From assembly GCF_000331735.1 (NCBI RefSeq), contig NC_020126.1:1488001-1552000 (forward strand): DNA of 64,000 nt. The letters run 5' to 3'. A program made the translations under genes and the position numbers. Positions 43,266 through 51,284 of this stretch are shown here, piece by piece. Every line of letters begins with the position of its first letter. Positions within the stretch are counted from its first letter, which is position 1. The notes beneath the pieces were generated by a model. It made no database searches. It saw only the letters and a list, made by a program, of their open reading frames with translations, and was not told where the DNA came from. Source of the DNA: Myxococcus stipitatus DSM 14675 (GTDB lineage Bacteria > Myxococcota > Myxococcia > Myxococcales > Myxococcaceae).

Positions 43266-45157
43266 CCCAGGGGAGGTGTCCGTCGTGCGGCGCGGACGTG
43301 GAGTTCACCGCGGGCTCGGCGCAGGTGGTGGTGTGCAGCCACTGTCAGACGGTGGTGGCGCGCAAGGACGCGGACTTCGAGGCGCTCGGGAAGATTGGCC
43401 GGGTGGTCGTCACCGACTCGCCGCTCCAGGTGGGCGCGGAGGGCCGCTATGACGGCTCCGCCTTCCAGGTCGTGGGCCACCTCCAGAAGGACCATGGCGC
43501 GGGTCCGTGGGACGAGTGGTACGTGGAGTTCGCCGACGGCCGCACCGGCTGGGTGAGCGAGTCCGAGGGCACCGTCCACCTGCTCTTCTCCGGCGGCGTG
43601 GAGGAGGGCCTCTCGCTGTCGGACCTCCACCCCGGCGAGAAGCTGCGCCTGCGCAACCGCCACTGGGTGGTGGAGGAGCGCGGCCACGGGAAGGTCATCG
43701 CCGCCGAGGGGCAGCTGCCCAGCGACGTCGACCCTCGAGCGGACTCCTGGTACGTCGACGCCACGTCGTCCAAGGGCGCCATCATCACGCTCGACTTCGG
43801 CGTCCACGCCAGCGACCCGGAGGTCTTCATCGGCGCGCGGCTGAAGCTGGAGCAGCTGGGGATTCCCCCGGACCAGCTCCGCCCCCGCGTGCGCCGCAAG
43901 GTGGACCTCAAGCAGGCGCGCTGCACGGAGTGCAACGGCCCCTTGGAGCTGCGGGCGCCGGACAAGTCGCTGCGCGTGGGCTGCCCCTTCTGCGGCGCGC
44001 TGCTCGATGTCTCCAAGGGGAAGCTGTCCTTCCTCCGCCTCCTGGAGAAGCCCGAGCACGCACCCCTCATCCCGCTGGGCGCCAAGGGCACGCTGCGCGA
44101 CACGGAGTGGATGTGCCTGGGCTTCCTCGTGCGCTCCTGCACGGTGGAGGGCATCCGCTACCCGTGGGAGGAGTACCTCCTCTTCAACCGCTCGAAGGGC
44201 TTCGTCTGGCTGATGAACTCCCAGGGCCACTGGGTGTTCCTGGAGCCCCTGGCCGCGGGCGACGTGCAGCTGGTGCCGCATGTCTCCGCCTTCTTCGACG
44301 GGCGCCGCTACAAGGCCTATCAGAACGTCCACGCCGTCACGGAGAACGTGCAGGGTGAGTTCTACTGGGAGGTGACGGCGGGCGAGTACGCCGAGGCCAC
44401 CGAGTACGTCGCCCCGCCGTACTCCATCAACGTGGACAGCACCGAGAACGAGGTGTCGTACACGTTTGGCGAGTACCTGGCGCCCGAGGTCGTGAAGGAG
44501 GCCTTCAAGCTGGAGGCGGTGCCTTCGCCGGAGGGAATCGTCCCCAGCCAGCCCAACCCCCACAAGGCCAAGATGCTGTCCACGGTCCTGTGGTCCATCG
44601 GCTGGCTGATGCTGCTGCTCCTGGTGGCGGGCCTGTTCTCCGCGACGTCGCTGAACAAGGTCGTGCTGGACCAGCAGGTGACGGTGCCCGCGGAGGCCAC
44701 GCCCGGCACGCCCTCCGCGATGAAGTTCAGCGAGCCCTTCGACCTGGAGCGCCGCGGCAACATGAAGGTGTACGTCGCCGCGGGGCTGATGAACGACTGG
44801 ATGGGCATCCAGGGCGACCTGGTGAACCAGGAGACGGGCGAGGTGGTGGGCTTCTACGAGGAGGTCAGCCTCTACCAGGGCAGCGACAGCGACGGCTCCT
44901 GGTCCGAGGGCAGCGCGAACGGCAGCCTGCACCTGTCCGCGCTCCCCGCGGGCAAGTACGTGCTGCGCACCACGGCGTCGTACGACCCGACCCCCGCTCG
45001 CGTGCGCAACTACACCGTGCGGCTGACGCACGACTCGCCCAACGGGGGCTGGCTGTGCGTGGCCTTCGTGCTGCTGCTGCTGGGGCCGGTGTTCGCGTTC
45101 TTCCGCTCGCACAACTTCGAGACCCGCCGCTGGGCGGACAGCAACCTGTCGGAATAG
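43262..45157 (+). CDS. DUF4178 zinc-ribbon membrane protein
   Basis: This encodes 631 residues from a GTG overlapping speD. The N-terminus is a zinc ribbon (CPSCGADVEF, VVCSHCQTVV). A second CxxC pair set lies near residue 220 (RCTECNGPLEL, GCPFCGALLD). Two DUF4178 domains follow each: one at about 55-200 (VGAEGRYDGSAFQVVGHLQ, WYVEFADGRTGWVSE) and one at 270-400 (LIPLGAKGTLRDTEWMCLGFLV, EYLLFNRSKGFVWL). Two membrane helices (about 440-460 and 595-615) enclose an extracytoplasmic beta domain. DUF4178 has no proven activity but occurs with spermidine synthase and DUF350 genes, as here. Confidence 0.85.
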   Translation: MTQGRCPSCGADVEFTAGSAQVVVCSHCQTVVARKDADFEALGKIGRVVVTDSPLQVGAEGRYDGSAFQVVGHLQKDHGAGPWDEWYVEFADGRTGWVSESEGTVHLLFSGGVEEGLSLSDLHPGEKLRLRNRHWVVEERGHGKVIAAEGQLPSDVDPRADSWYVDATSSKGAIITLDFGVHASDPEVFIGARLKLEQLGIPPDQLRPRVRRKVDLKQARCTECNGPLELRAPDKSLRVGCPFCGALLDVSKGKLSFLRLLEKPEHAPLIPLGAKGTLRDTEWMCLGFLVRSCTVEGIRYPWEEYLLFNRSKGFVWLMNSQGHWVFLEPLAAGDVQLVPHVSAFFDGRRYKAYQNVHAVTENVQGEFYWEVTAGEYAEATEYVAPPYSINVDSTENEVSYTFGEYLAPEVVKEAFKLEAVPSPEGIVPSQPNPHKAKMLSTVLWSIGWLMLLLLVAGLFSATSLNKVVLDQQVTVPAEATPGTPSAMKFSEPFDLERRGNMKVYVAAGLMNDWMGIQGDLVNQETGEVVGFYEEVSLYQGSDSDGSWSEGSANGSLHLSALPAGKYVLRTTASYDPTPARVRNYTVRLTHDSPNGGWLCVAFVLLLLGPVFAFFRSHNFETRRWADSNLSE

Positions 45158-45187
45158 GCCTGGGGGCCACAGCCACGGAGGCGCGGC

Positions 45188-45349
45188 ATGAAGTGGTTTG
45201 GAGGATTGGTGGTGCTGTTCTACAGCGCCGTGGTGTGGTCCGGATGGTCGCCCTTCACGCGCGAGGAGCGAGACCGCGTGCCGGGCAACGTGCGGCGAAG
45301 CCCTGGCGGCGTCTTGTTGTGGACCGGTGGTTACATGGGAGGGAAGTGA
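45188..45349 (+). CDS. 53-residue membrane protein
   Basis: This short gene has an ATG at 45188, 30 bases after the DUF4178 stop, with GGAGGCG upstream. The protein MKWFGGLVVLFYSAVVWSG... has one hydrophobic helix and a basic tail (REERDRVPGNVRRSPGG). Its TGA overlaps the next ATG (TGATG), the coupling seen across this operon, which supports it as a real gene. Its size and position suggest an accessory subunit of the membrane complex formed by its neighbours. Confidence 0.7.
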   Translation: MKWFGGLVVLFYSAVVWSGWSPFTREERDRVPGNVRRSPGGVLLWTGGYMGGK

Positions 45350-45576
45350 TGCTGTTACTAGGCGTCGTTGTGAACCTCGACGGTGTGCTGGCGAGCATCG
45401 TCTATTCGATCATCGGTCTGGCCGTGTTCGTCGCGGGGTTCTATGCCATCCGCAAGATCATGCCGTTCGACGTGCACAAGGAGCTGGAGGTCGACCAGAA
45501 CACGGCCCTGGGCATCGTCATCGGCTCGTTCATCATCGGCCTGGCCATCATCGTGGCCGCGGCCATCGGCGGTTGA
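45349..45576 (+). CDS. DUF350 membrane protein
   Basis: This encodes 75 residues with two membrane helices (ASIVYSIIGLAVFVAGFYAI and ALGIVIGSFIIGLAIIVAAAI) joined by a short loop, IMPFDVHKELEVDQN. The loop motif is typical of DUF350, in which the acidic Asp/Glu-Asp-Asn region is conserved. Many DUF350 proteins have a duplicated unit of about 130 residues; this is one unit. In E. coli the family member YjfL is encoded beside a glutathionylspermidine synthase-like protein, so a link to polyamine chemistry is already known from gene neighbourhoods. Confidence 0.88.
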   Translation: MLLLGVVVNLDGVLASIVYSIIGLAVFVAGFYAIRKIMPFDVHKELEVDQNTALGIVIGSFIIGLAIIVAAAIGG

Positions 45577-45590
45577 AGTGAAGTGACGAC

Positions 45591-47087
45591 GTGAACAAGA
45601 CGCTGCTGTACATCACCGTCATCGTCATCGCGACGTGTGGGCTCGTCTACGAGCTCGTCGTCGGCGCGTTGGCCAGCTACCTGCTCGGTGATTCCATCAC
45701 CCAGTTCTCCACCGTCATCGGTGGCTACCTCTTCGCGATGGGCATCGGCAGCTACCTGTCGCGCTACATCGACAAGGGGGTGGCGCAGCGCTTCGTGGAG
45801 GTGGAGCTGGCGGTGGCGCTGTTGGGCGGCATCTGCGCGCCGCTCCTGTTCCTCACCTTCACGCTGACGGACCTGTTCCAGGTGGCGCTGTACGGCAGCG
45901 TCATCGTCATCGGCACGCTGGTGGGGCTGGAGATTCCCCTCCTGCTGCGCATCCTCAAGGACCAGCTGAAGTTCAAGGACCTGGTCAGCCAGGTGCTGTC
46001 GCTGGACTACCTGGGCGCGCTGGCGGCCAGCGTGGCGTTCCCGCTGCTGCTGGTGCCCAAGCTGGGGCTGGTGCGCACCTCGCTGTTGTTCGGCATCCTG
46101 AACGCGGCGGTGGGCCTGTGGAGCACGTGGCTGCTGGCGCCGCTGCTCGGCAATCCCCTGCGCCTGCGCATCAAGGCGGTGCTGCTGACGGTGTTCCTCA
46201 TCGTCGGCTTCGCGCTGGGCGACCGGCTCACCACGTTCTACGAGGACCAGCTCTACGCGGACGACGTGGTGCACGCGTCCAGCTCCCCCTACCAGCGCAT
46301 CGTCCTGACGCGCGGCAAGCGGGGCTTCTCGCTGTTCCTCAACGGCAACCTCCAGTTCGCCAGCATCGACGAGTACCGCTACCACGAGTCGCTGGTGCAC
46401 CCGGCCATGGTGCGCGCGGGCAAGATCGACCACGTCCTCATCCTGGGCGGCGGAGATGGGCTGGCCGCGCGCGAGGTGCTGCGCTACCCCGAGGTGCGCT
46501 CCGTCACGCTGGTGGACCTGGACCCCTCCATCACGAAGCTGGCGATGGGCTACGACGAGCTGTCCCGCCTCAACGAGAACTCCATGAAGGATGCCCGCAT
46601 GCGCGTGGTCAACGCGGATGCCATGCAGTTCCTCATGGAGGGGGACCAGCACTACGACGTGGTGATCGTCGACTTCCCGGACCCTAACAACTTCGCGCTG
46701 GGCAAGCTGTACACCACGGGCTTCTACAAGCTGCTCAAGAAGCGCGTGGCTCCGGATGGCGTGGCCGTGGTGCAGAGCACCAGCCCGCTGTTCGCCCGGC
46801 GCTCCTTCTGGTGCGTGGAGACGACGCTGAAGGCCGCGGGCTACTGGACGCAGCCGTACCACGCGCTGGTGCCGTCCTTCGGCGAGTGGGGCTACGTGCT
46901 CGTGGCCCACGAATCCCCCGGACACCACCGGCCGCTGCCGCAGGGCCTGCGCTTCCTGGACATGGACACGCTGGAGACGCTCACGCACTTCCCTCCGGAC
47001 ATGGGCCCGCTGCCCGCGGAGGTGAACCGGCTGAACAACCAGGTGCTGGTCCACTACTACGAGGCGGAGTGGCGGAAGTGGAACTGA
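45591..47087 (+). CDS. speE: Membrane-anchored spermidine synthase
   Basis: This encodes 498 residues from a GTG. Residues 1-210 form about seven membrane helices (YITVIVIATCGLVYELVVGALAS, STVIGGYLFAMGIGSYLSRYID, and others). The cytoplasmic aminopropyltransferase domain starts near 225: YQRIVLTRG, FLNGNLQFASIDEYRYHESLVHP, HVLILGGGDGLAAREVLRY, VDLDPSI, NADAMQFL, and VDFPDPNNFALGKLYT with the catalytic Asp. It transfers the aminopropyl group from decarboxylated AdoMet, made by SpeD, to putrescine or another amine. Membrane anchoring is the longer variant of this enzyme and places the reaction at the membrane. Confidence 0.93.
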   Translation: MNKTLLYITVIVIATCGLVYELVVGALASYLLGDSITQFSTVIGGYLFAMGIGSYLSRYIDKGVAQRFVEVELAVALLGGICAPLLFLTFTLTDLFQVALYGSVIVIGTLVGLEIPLLLRILKDQLKFKDLVSQVLSLDYLGALAASVAFPLLLVPKLGLVRTSLLFGILNAAVGLWSTWLLAPLLGNPLRLRIKAVLLTVFLIVGFALGDRLTTFYEDQLYADDVVHASSSPYQRIVLTRGKRGFSLFLNGNLQFASIDEYRYHESLVHPAMVRAGKIDHVLILGGGDGLAAREVLRYPEVRSVTLVDLDPSITKLAMGYDELSRLNENSMKDARMRVVNADAMQFLMEGDQHYDVVIVDFPDPNNFALGKLYTTGFYKLLKKRVAPDGVAVVQSTSPLFARRSFWCVETTLKAAGYWTQPYHALVPSFGEWGYVLVAHESPGHHRPLPQGLRFLDMDTLETLTHFPPDMGPLPAEVNRLNNQVLVHYYEAEWRKWN

Positions 47088-48709
47088 CGCGGCGGGAGCT
47101 CATCGCCGCGTTCCTCGGCTCGGCGGTGGCCAGCGCGTGCAAGCGCGAGCCCGCCCGAGCGCCCATCCCCGGCGCGGTGGTGGACCGCGCGGTGGAGGTG
47201 GGCCACAAGCTCCGAGGCGGCCCGCTGCCGCGCGCGCAGACGGTGGAGCCCGTGGACGTGCTGGTGGTGGGCGCGGGCGTGGCGGGCCTGTCCGCCGCGT
47301 GGCGGCTGATGGGCGCGGGCGTGAAGGACGTGCGCATGGTGGAGCTGGAGGCGGAGGCCGGAGGCACGTCCCGCTCCGGGCGCAACGCCGTCTCCGCCTT
47401 CCCGTGGGGCGCGCACTACCTCCCCGCGCCGCTGGAGGACAAGGGGCCGGTGGTCCGGCTGCTGCGCGAGATGGGCGCGGTGACGGGCGTGGACGCGGAG
47501 GGGCGGCCGACCTTCGAGGAGACGCTGCTCATCCAGGAGCCCGAGGAGCGCCACTACTATCGGGGCCACTGGTACGAGGGGCTCTACCTGCGCGTGGGCG
47601 CGACGCCCGAGGACCTGGCGGAGCTGGAGCGCTTCGACACGCGGATGAACGCCTTCGCCGCCGCGAAGGACGCCAAGGGCCGCAAGGCCTTCGCGGTGCC
47701 CACCGCGCACTCCAGCGACGACGCCGAGTGGACGGCGCTGGATGCGCTGAGCATGGCGGACTGGCTCACGCGCGAGGGCTTCCGCTCCTCGCGCTTGAAG
47801 TGGCTGGTGGACTACGCGTGCCGCGACGACTACGGCGCCACGTCCGAGCACATCTCCGCGTGGGCGGGCATCTGGTACTTCGCCGCGCGCCAGGACGGGC
47901 ACGGTGAGCGCAGCGAGGGCTTCCTGAGCTGGCCGGAGGGCAACGGCCGGCTGGTGCACCAGCTCCGCTCCGCGCTGCCGCCCCGCGTGCTGGAGCGCGA
48001 CGTGCTGGTGCACACCGTGGAGCCCGGGGAGCACGGCTGCCGGGTGGATGCGCTGGATGCGCGCACGGGGCAGCCTCGCTCGTTCCAGGCGCGGCAGGTG
48101 GTGCTGGCGTGTCCGCGCTTCCTCGCCGCGCACGTGGTGGCGCCGTGGCGGACCGCGCGACCCGGGTGGATGGAGGCGTTCAGCTACGCGCCGTGGGTGG
48201 TGGCGAACCTGACGCTGTCGACGCCGCCGGAGTCGCGAGGCTTCCCGCTGGCGTGGGACAACGTGTTCCAGGAGAGCAAGAGCCTGGGCTACGTGGTGGC
48301 CACGCACCAGCAGCTTCGCCAGTACGAGCGCGGCCCCACGGTGCTCACGTGGTACCTGCCCATGTCGGGCGGCGACGTGAAGGCCGAGCGGCAGAAGTCG
48401 CTCTCCGCCACGTACGAGGACTGGGAGGCGCTCGTCATGGCGGACATGCGCCCCGCGCACCCGGGCATCACCCAGCAGGTGCAGCGGCTGGAGGTCATGC
48501 GCTGGGGCCATGCGATGGTGCGGCCCACGCCGGGCTTCATGTGGGGCGCCGCGCGCAAGGCCGCGCAGGAGAGCCTGGGCAGGAGCCTGCACTTCGCGCA
48601 CACGGACCTGGGGGGCCTGGCGCTCTTCGAGGAGGCCAACTGGTTCGGCGTGAAGGCCGCGGAGCGGGTGCTGGCGGAATTGGGCCAGCCGTCCTCGAGC
48701 TGGCTGTAG
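47078..48709 (+). CDS. FAD-dependent amine-oxidase-like protein with a Tat-like signal
   Basis: This encodes 543 residues; the GTG at 47078 lies inside the end of speE (a GTG at 47069 is possible). The N-terminus TRRELIAAFLGSAVASAC combines a twin-arginine pattern with a lipobox. The Rossmann motif VLVVGAGVAGLSAAWRLMGAG and the EAEAGGTSRSGRNA block are typical of the flavin monoamine oxidase superfamily. The C-terminal HTDLGGLALFEEANWFGVKAAERVL is the FAD-closing motif. Given the operon, a polyamine or modified amine is a reasonable substrate. Export as a folded FAD protein would place oxidation outside the cytoplasm. Confidence 0.85.
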   Translation: MELTRRELIAAFLGSAVASACKREPARAPIPGAVVDRAVEVGHKLRGGPLPRAQTVEPVDVLVVGAGVAGLSAAWRLMGAGVKDVRMVELEAEAGGTSRSGRNAVSAFPWGAHYLPAPLEDKGPVVRLLREMGAVTGVDAEGRPTFEETLLIQEPEERHYYRGHWYEGLYLRVGATPEDLAELERFDTRMNAFAAAKDAKGRKAFAVPTAHSSDDAEWTALDALSMADWLTREGFRSSRLKWLVDYACRDDYGATSEHISAWAGIWYFAARQDGHGERSEGFLSWPEGNGRLVHQLRSALPPRVLERDVLVHTVEPGEHGCRVDALDARTGQPRSFQARQVVLACPRFLAAHVVAPWRTARPGWMEAFSYAPWVVANLTLSTPPESRGFPLAWDNVFQESKSLGYVVATHQQLRQYERGPTVLTWYLPMSGGDVKAERQKSLSATYEDWEALVMADMRPAHPGITQQVQRLEVMRWGHAMVRPTPGFMWGAARKAAQESLGRSLHFAHTDLGGLALFEEANWFGVKAAERVLAELGQPSSSWL

Positions 48710-48850
48710 CCCGCGCGCCGTCCAGCGGCGGGCGTGCCGGGCCTTGCCCGCTCGGGTCGTCCCGAAGGGCAGCGGTGGCTGTTCAGTCGCGTGCTCATTC
48801 CTGACCTTCGGGGCCGGTGAGGTGTTCCGCCGGCTCGGGGAGGCCTCGAC

Positions 48851-51208
48851 ATGTCGCTCAAGGAATACAAGCCGGGCAGCACCTTTCCGGGGACCATCGG
48901 CCGCACCTGGGAGCAGTCCTCGCCCGCGTGGCCCCAGCCGCTGCGCGCGAAGCCAGGCGCGCCCAACGTCCTCTTCATCGTCCTGGACGACACGGGCTTC
49001 GGGCACCTGGGCTGCTACGGCTCGCCCATCCACACGCCCCACCTGGACAGGCTGGCGAAGGGCGGCCTGCTCTACAACAACATGCACACCACCGCGCTGT
49101 GCTCACCCACGCGCTCGTGCATCCTCACCGGCCGCAACCACCACTCCAACGGCATGGCCACCATCACCGAGGTCTCCCTCGGCTACCCCGGCTACAACGG
49201 CACCATCCCGTTCGAGAACGGCTTCATCTCGGAGATGCTGCAGGAGCAGGGTTACAACACCTATGCGATAGGCAAGTGGCACCTGACGCCCGCGGAGCAG
49301 ACGAGCGCGGCGGGCCCCTACAACCGCTGGCCGCTGGGCCGCGGCTTCGAGCGCTACTACGGGTTCCTGGGCGGTGACACGCACCAGTACTACCCGGACC
49401 TCGCTCACGACAACCACCCGGTGCTGCCACCCAAGACACCGGAGGAGGGCTATCACCTCACCGAGGACCTGGTGGACCGGGCGGTGGACTTCATCGCGGA
49501 CGCCAAGCAGGTCGCTCCCGACAAGCCCTTCTTCATGTACTTCTGCACGGGCGCGATGCACGCCCCGCATCACGTCCCGAAGGAATGGGCGGACAAGTAC
49601 AAGGGCCAGTTCGACGACGGCTGGGATGCCTACCGGCGGAAGGTCTTCCAGCGGCAGCTCAAGCTGGGCGTGATTCCTCCGGGCACCCAACTGTCCCGGC
49701 ATGACCCGGACGTGGCGGACTGGGACAGCCTGCCTCCCGACGAGAAGCGCCTCTATGCCCGCATGATGGAGGTGTTCGCGGGCTACCTGGAGCACACGGA
49801 CCACCACATCGGCCGGCTGCTGAAGTTCCTGGAGGAGACGGGGGAGCTCGACAACACGCTCATCATGGTCATCTCCGACAACGGCGCGAGCGCGGAGGGC
49901 GGGCCCCATGGCTCCGTCAACGAGCTGAAGTTCTTCAACAACACCCCCGAGTCGCTGGAGCAGAACCTGGCGGCACTGGATGACCTGGGCGGGCCGAAGT
50001 ACTTCAACCACTACTCGTGGGGCTGGGCCTGGGCCGGGGACACGCCGTTCCGCCGGTGGAAGCGTGAGGTCTACCGCGGCGGCACCACGGACCCGTTCAT
50101 CGTGCACTGGCCCAAGGGCATCAAGGCCCGGGGGGAGATTCGCCCGCAGTACTGCCACGCCATCGACATGGTACCCACGGTGCTGGACTGTCTGGGCGTG
50201 GAGCCACCCGTCGCGCTGCGCGGTGTCACGCAGTCGCCCATCGAAGGCGTCAGCTTCCGCCACACTTTCGACGACGCGCGCGCGGAGAGCCGGCACCACA
50301 CGCAGTACTTCGAGATGTTCGCCCAACGCGCCATCTACCATGACGGTTGGAGGGCGGTGTGCCCCTTCCCGGGCCCGTCCTTCACCGAGGCGGGCGAGGG
50401 CTTCGGCGAGTCGAGGCTCACCGAGGAGCGGCTGCGCAAGCTCGACGCGGAGGGGTGGGAGCTGTACCACGTCGCGGAGGACTGCTCGGAGACGCGGAAC
50501 CTGGCGGAGGAGGAGCGCGGCAAGCTCCTGGAGATGATTGCCCTCTGGTACGTGGAGGCGGGTCGCTACAAGGTCATGCCGATGGCGTCGCCGGACAAGG
50601 CGCTCTTCTCGCTGGAGCGCCCGCAGCTCAGCCCGGACCGCAAGCGCTACGTCTACCGTCCACACACGTCGCCCGCGCCGGAGAACGTGGCCGTGCATGT
50701 GCTCAACCGTCCGCACTCCATCACCGCGAAGGTGGACGTGGAGGGCGATGTCGAGGGCGTGTTGTTGAGCCACGGCGGGCTCACCGGCGGCTACACCTTC
50801 TTCATCCAGGACCGCAGGCTGCACTACGTCTACAACTTCGTGGGCGAGCGGGAGTTCCACATCGAGTCGGGAGTGGAGGTGCCCGACGGACGCACGGAGC
50901 TGCGCTTCGAGTTCGAGCCCACCGACAAGCCGGACCTGGAGGCGGGCAAGGGCGCTCCGGGGCGCGGCAAGCTCTTCATCGACGGGGAGTTGGTCGCGCA
51001 GAGCGACATCGCCGCCACCATGCCGCTGGTCATCAGCCTGGGCGAGGGCCTGACGTGCGGACGCGATGACAACTCCGCGGTGAGCACGCTCTACCGGACG
51101 CCGTTCGCGTTCCGCGGAGGCACGCTGCGCGAGGTGGTGGTGGACGTGTCCGGTGAGCACCTCCACGACGAGAAGGCGGAGAAGAAGACCGCGATGGCTC
51201 GGCAGTAA
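48851..51208 (+). CDS. Arylsulfatase with a C-terminal extension
   Basis: This encodes 785 residues. The sulfatase signature ALCSPTRSCILTGRN places formylglycine-forming Cys84. Metal ligands include Asp-Asp in IVLDDTGFGHLGCYG and Asp-Asn in VISDNGASAEGG; GKWHLTP and HAPHHVPKEW are other active-site blocks. The catalytic core is about 1-560. The last 200 residues resemble the beta domain of large Pseudomonas-type arylsulfatases (SHGGLTGGYTFFIQDRRLHYVYN, FIDGELVAQSDIA). No signal peptide is present, which fits the cytoplasmic group of large sulfatases. A formylglycine-generating enzyme is needed but is not in this window. Confidence 0.94.
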   Translation: MSLKEYKPGSTFPGTIGRTWEQSSPAWPQPLRAKPGAPNVLFIVLDDTGFGHLGCYGSPIHTPHLDRLAKGGLLYNNMHTTALCSPTRSCILTGRNHHSNGMATITEVSLGYPGYNGTIPFENGFISEMLQEQGYNTYAIGKWHLTPAEQTSAAGPYNRWPLGRGFERYYGFLGGDTHQYYPDLAHDNHPVLPPKTPEEGYHLTEDLVDRAVDFIADAKQVAPDKPFFMYFCTGAMHAPHHVPKEWADKYKGQFDDGWDAYRRKVFQRQLKLGVIPPGTQLSRHDPDVADWDSLPPDEKRLYARMMEVFAGYLEHTDHHIGRLLKFLEETGELDNTLIMVISDNGASAEGGPHGSVNELKFFNNTPESLEQNLAALDDLGGPKYFNHYSWGWAWAGDTPFRRWKREVYRGGTTDPFIVHWPKGIKARGEIRPQYCHAIDMVPTVLDCLGVEPPVALRGVTQSPIEGVSFRHTFDDARAESRHHTQYFEMFAQRAIYHDGWRAVCPFPGPSFTEAGEGFGESRLTEERLRKLDAEGWELYHVAEDCSETRNLAEEERGKLLEMIALWYVEAGRYKVMPMASPDKALFSLERPQLSPDRKRYVYRPHTSPAPENVAVHVLNRPHSITAKVDVEGDVEGVLLSHGGLTGGYTFFIQDRRLHYVYNFVGEREFHIESGVEVPDGRTELRFEFEPTDKPDLEAGKGAPGRGKLFIDGELVAQSDIAATMPLVISLGEGLTCGRDDNSAVSTLYRTPFAFRGGTLREVVVDVSGEHLHDEKAEKKTAMARQ

Positions 51209-51236
51209 CGAGGATGGCGGCGCGTCGCCGCCCACG

Positions 51237-51276
51237 GGGCCCGGCCTCCTCCCTGCGCTTCTGGGAGGCCGGGCCC
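51237..51276 (+). terminator. Strong bidirectional terminator
   Basis: GGGCCCGGCCTCC (51237-51249) pairs perfectly over 13 bases with GGAGGCCGGGCCC (51264-51276) around a 14-base loop. It lies between the convergent sulfatase (stop 51208) and acyl-CoA dehydrogenase (stop 51285) genes. The plus strand continues with a partly T-rich stretch (TCGCTTCTTC). Confidence 0.75.
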
Positions 51277-51284
51277 TCGCTTCT

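Noticed and set aside
48710-48850. A small gene between the FAD oxidase and the sulfatase
   Set aside because: No start with a ribosome binding sequence and no family match; the stretch probably holds only the sulfatase promoter.
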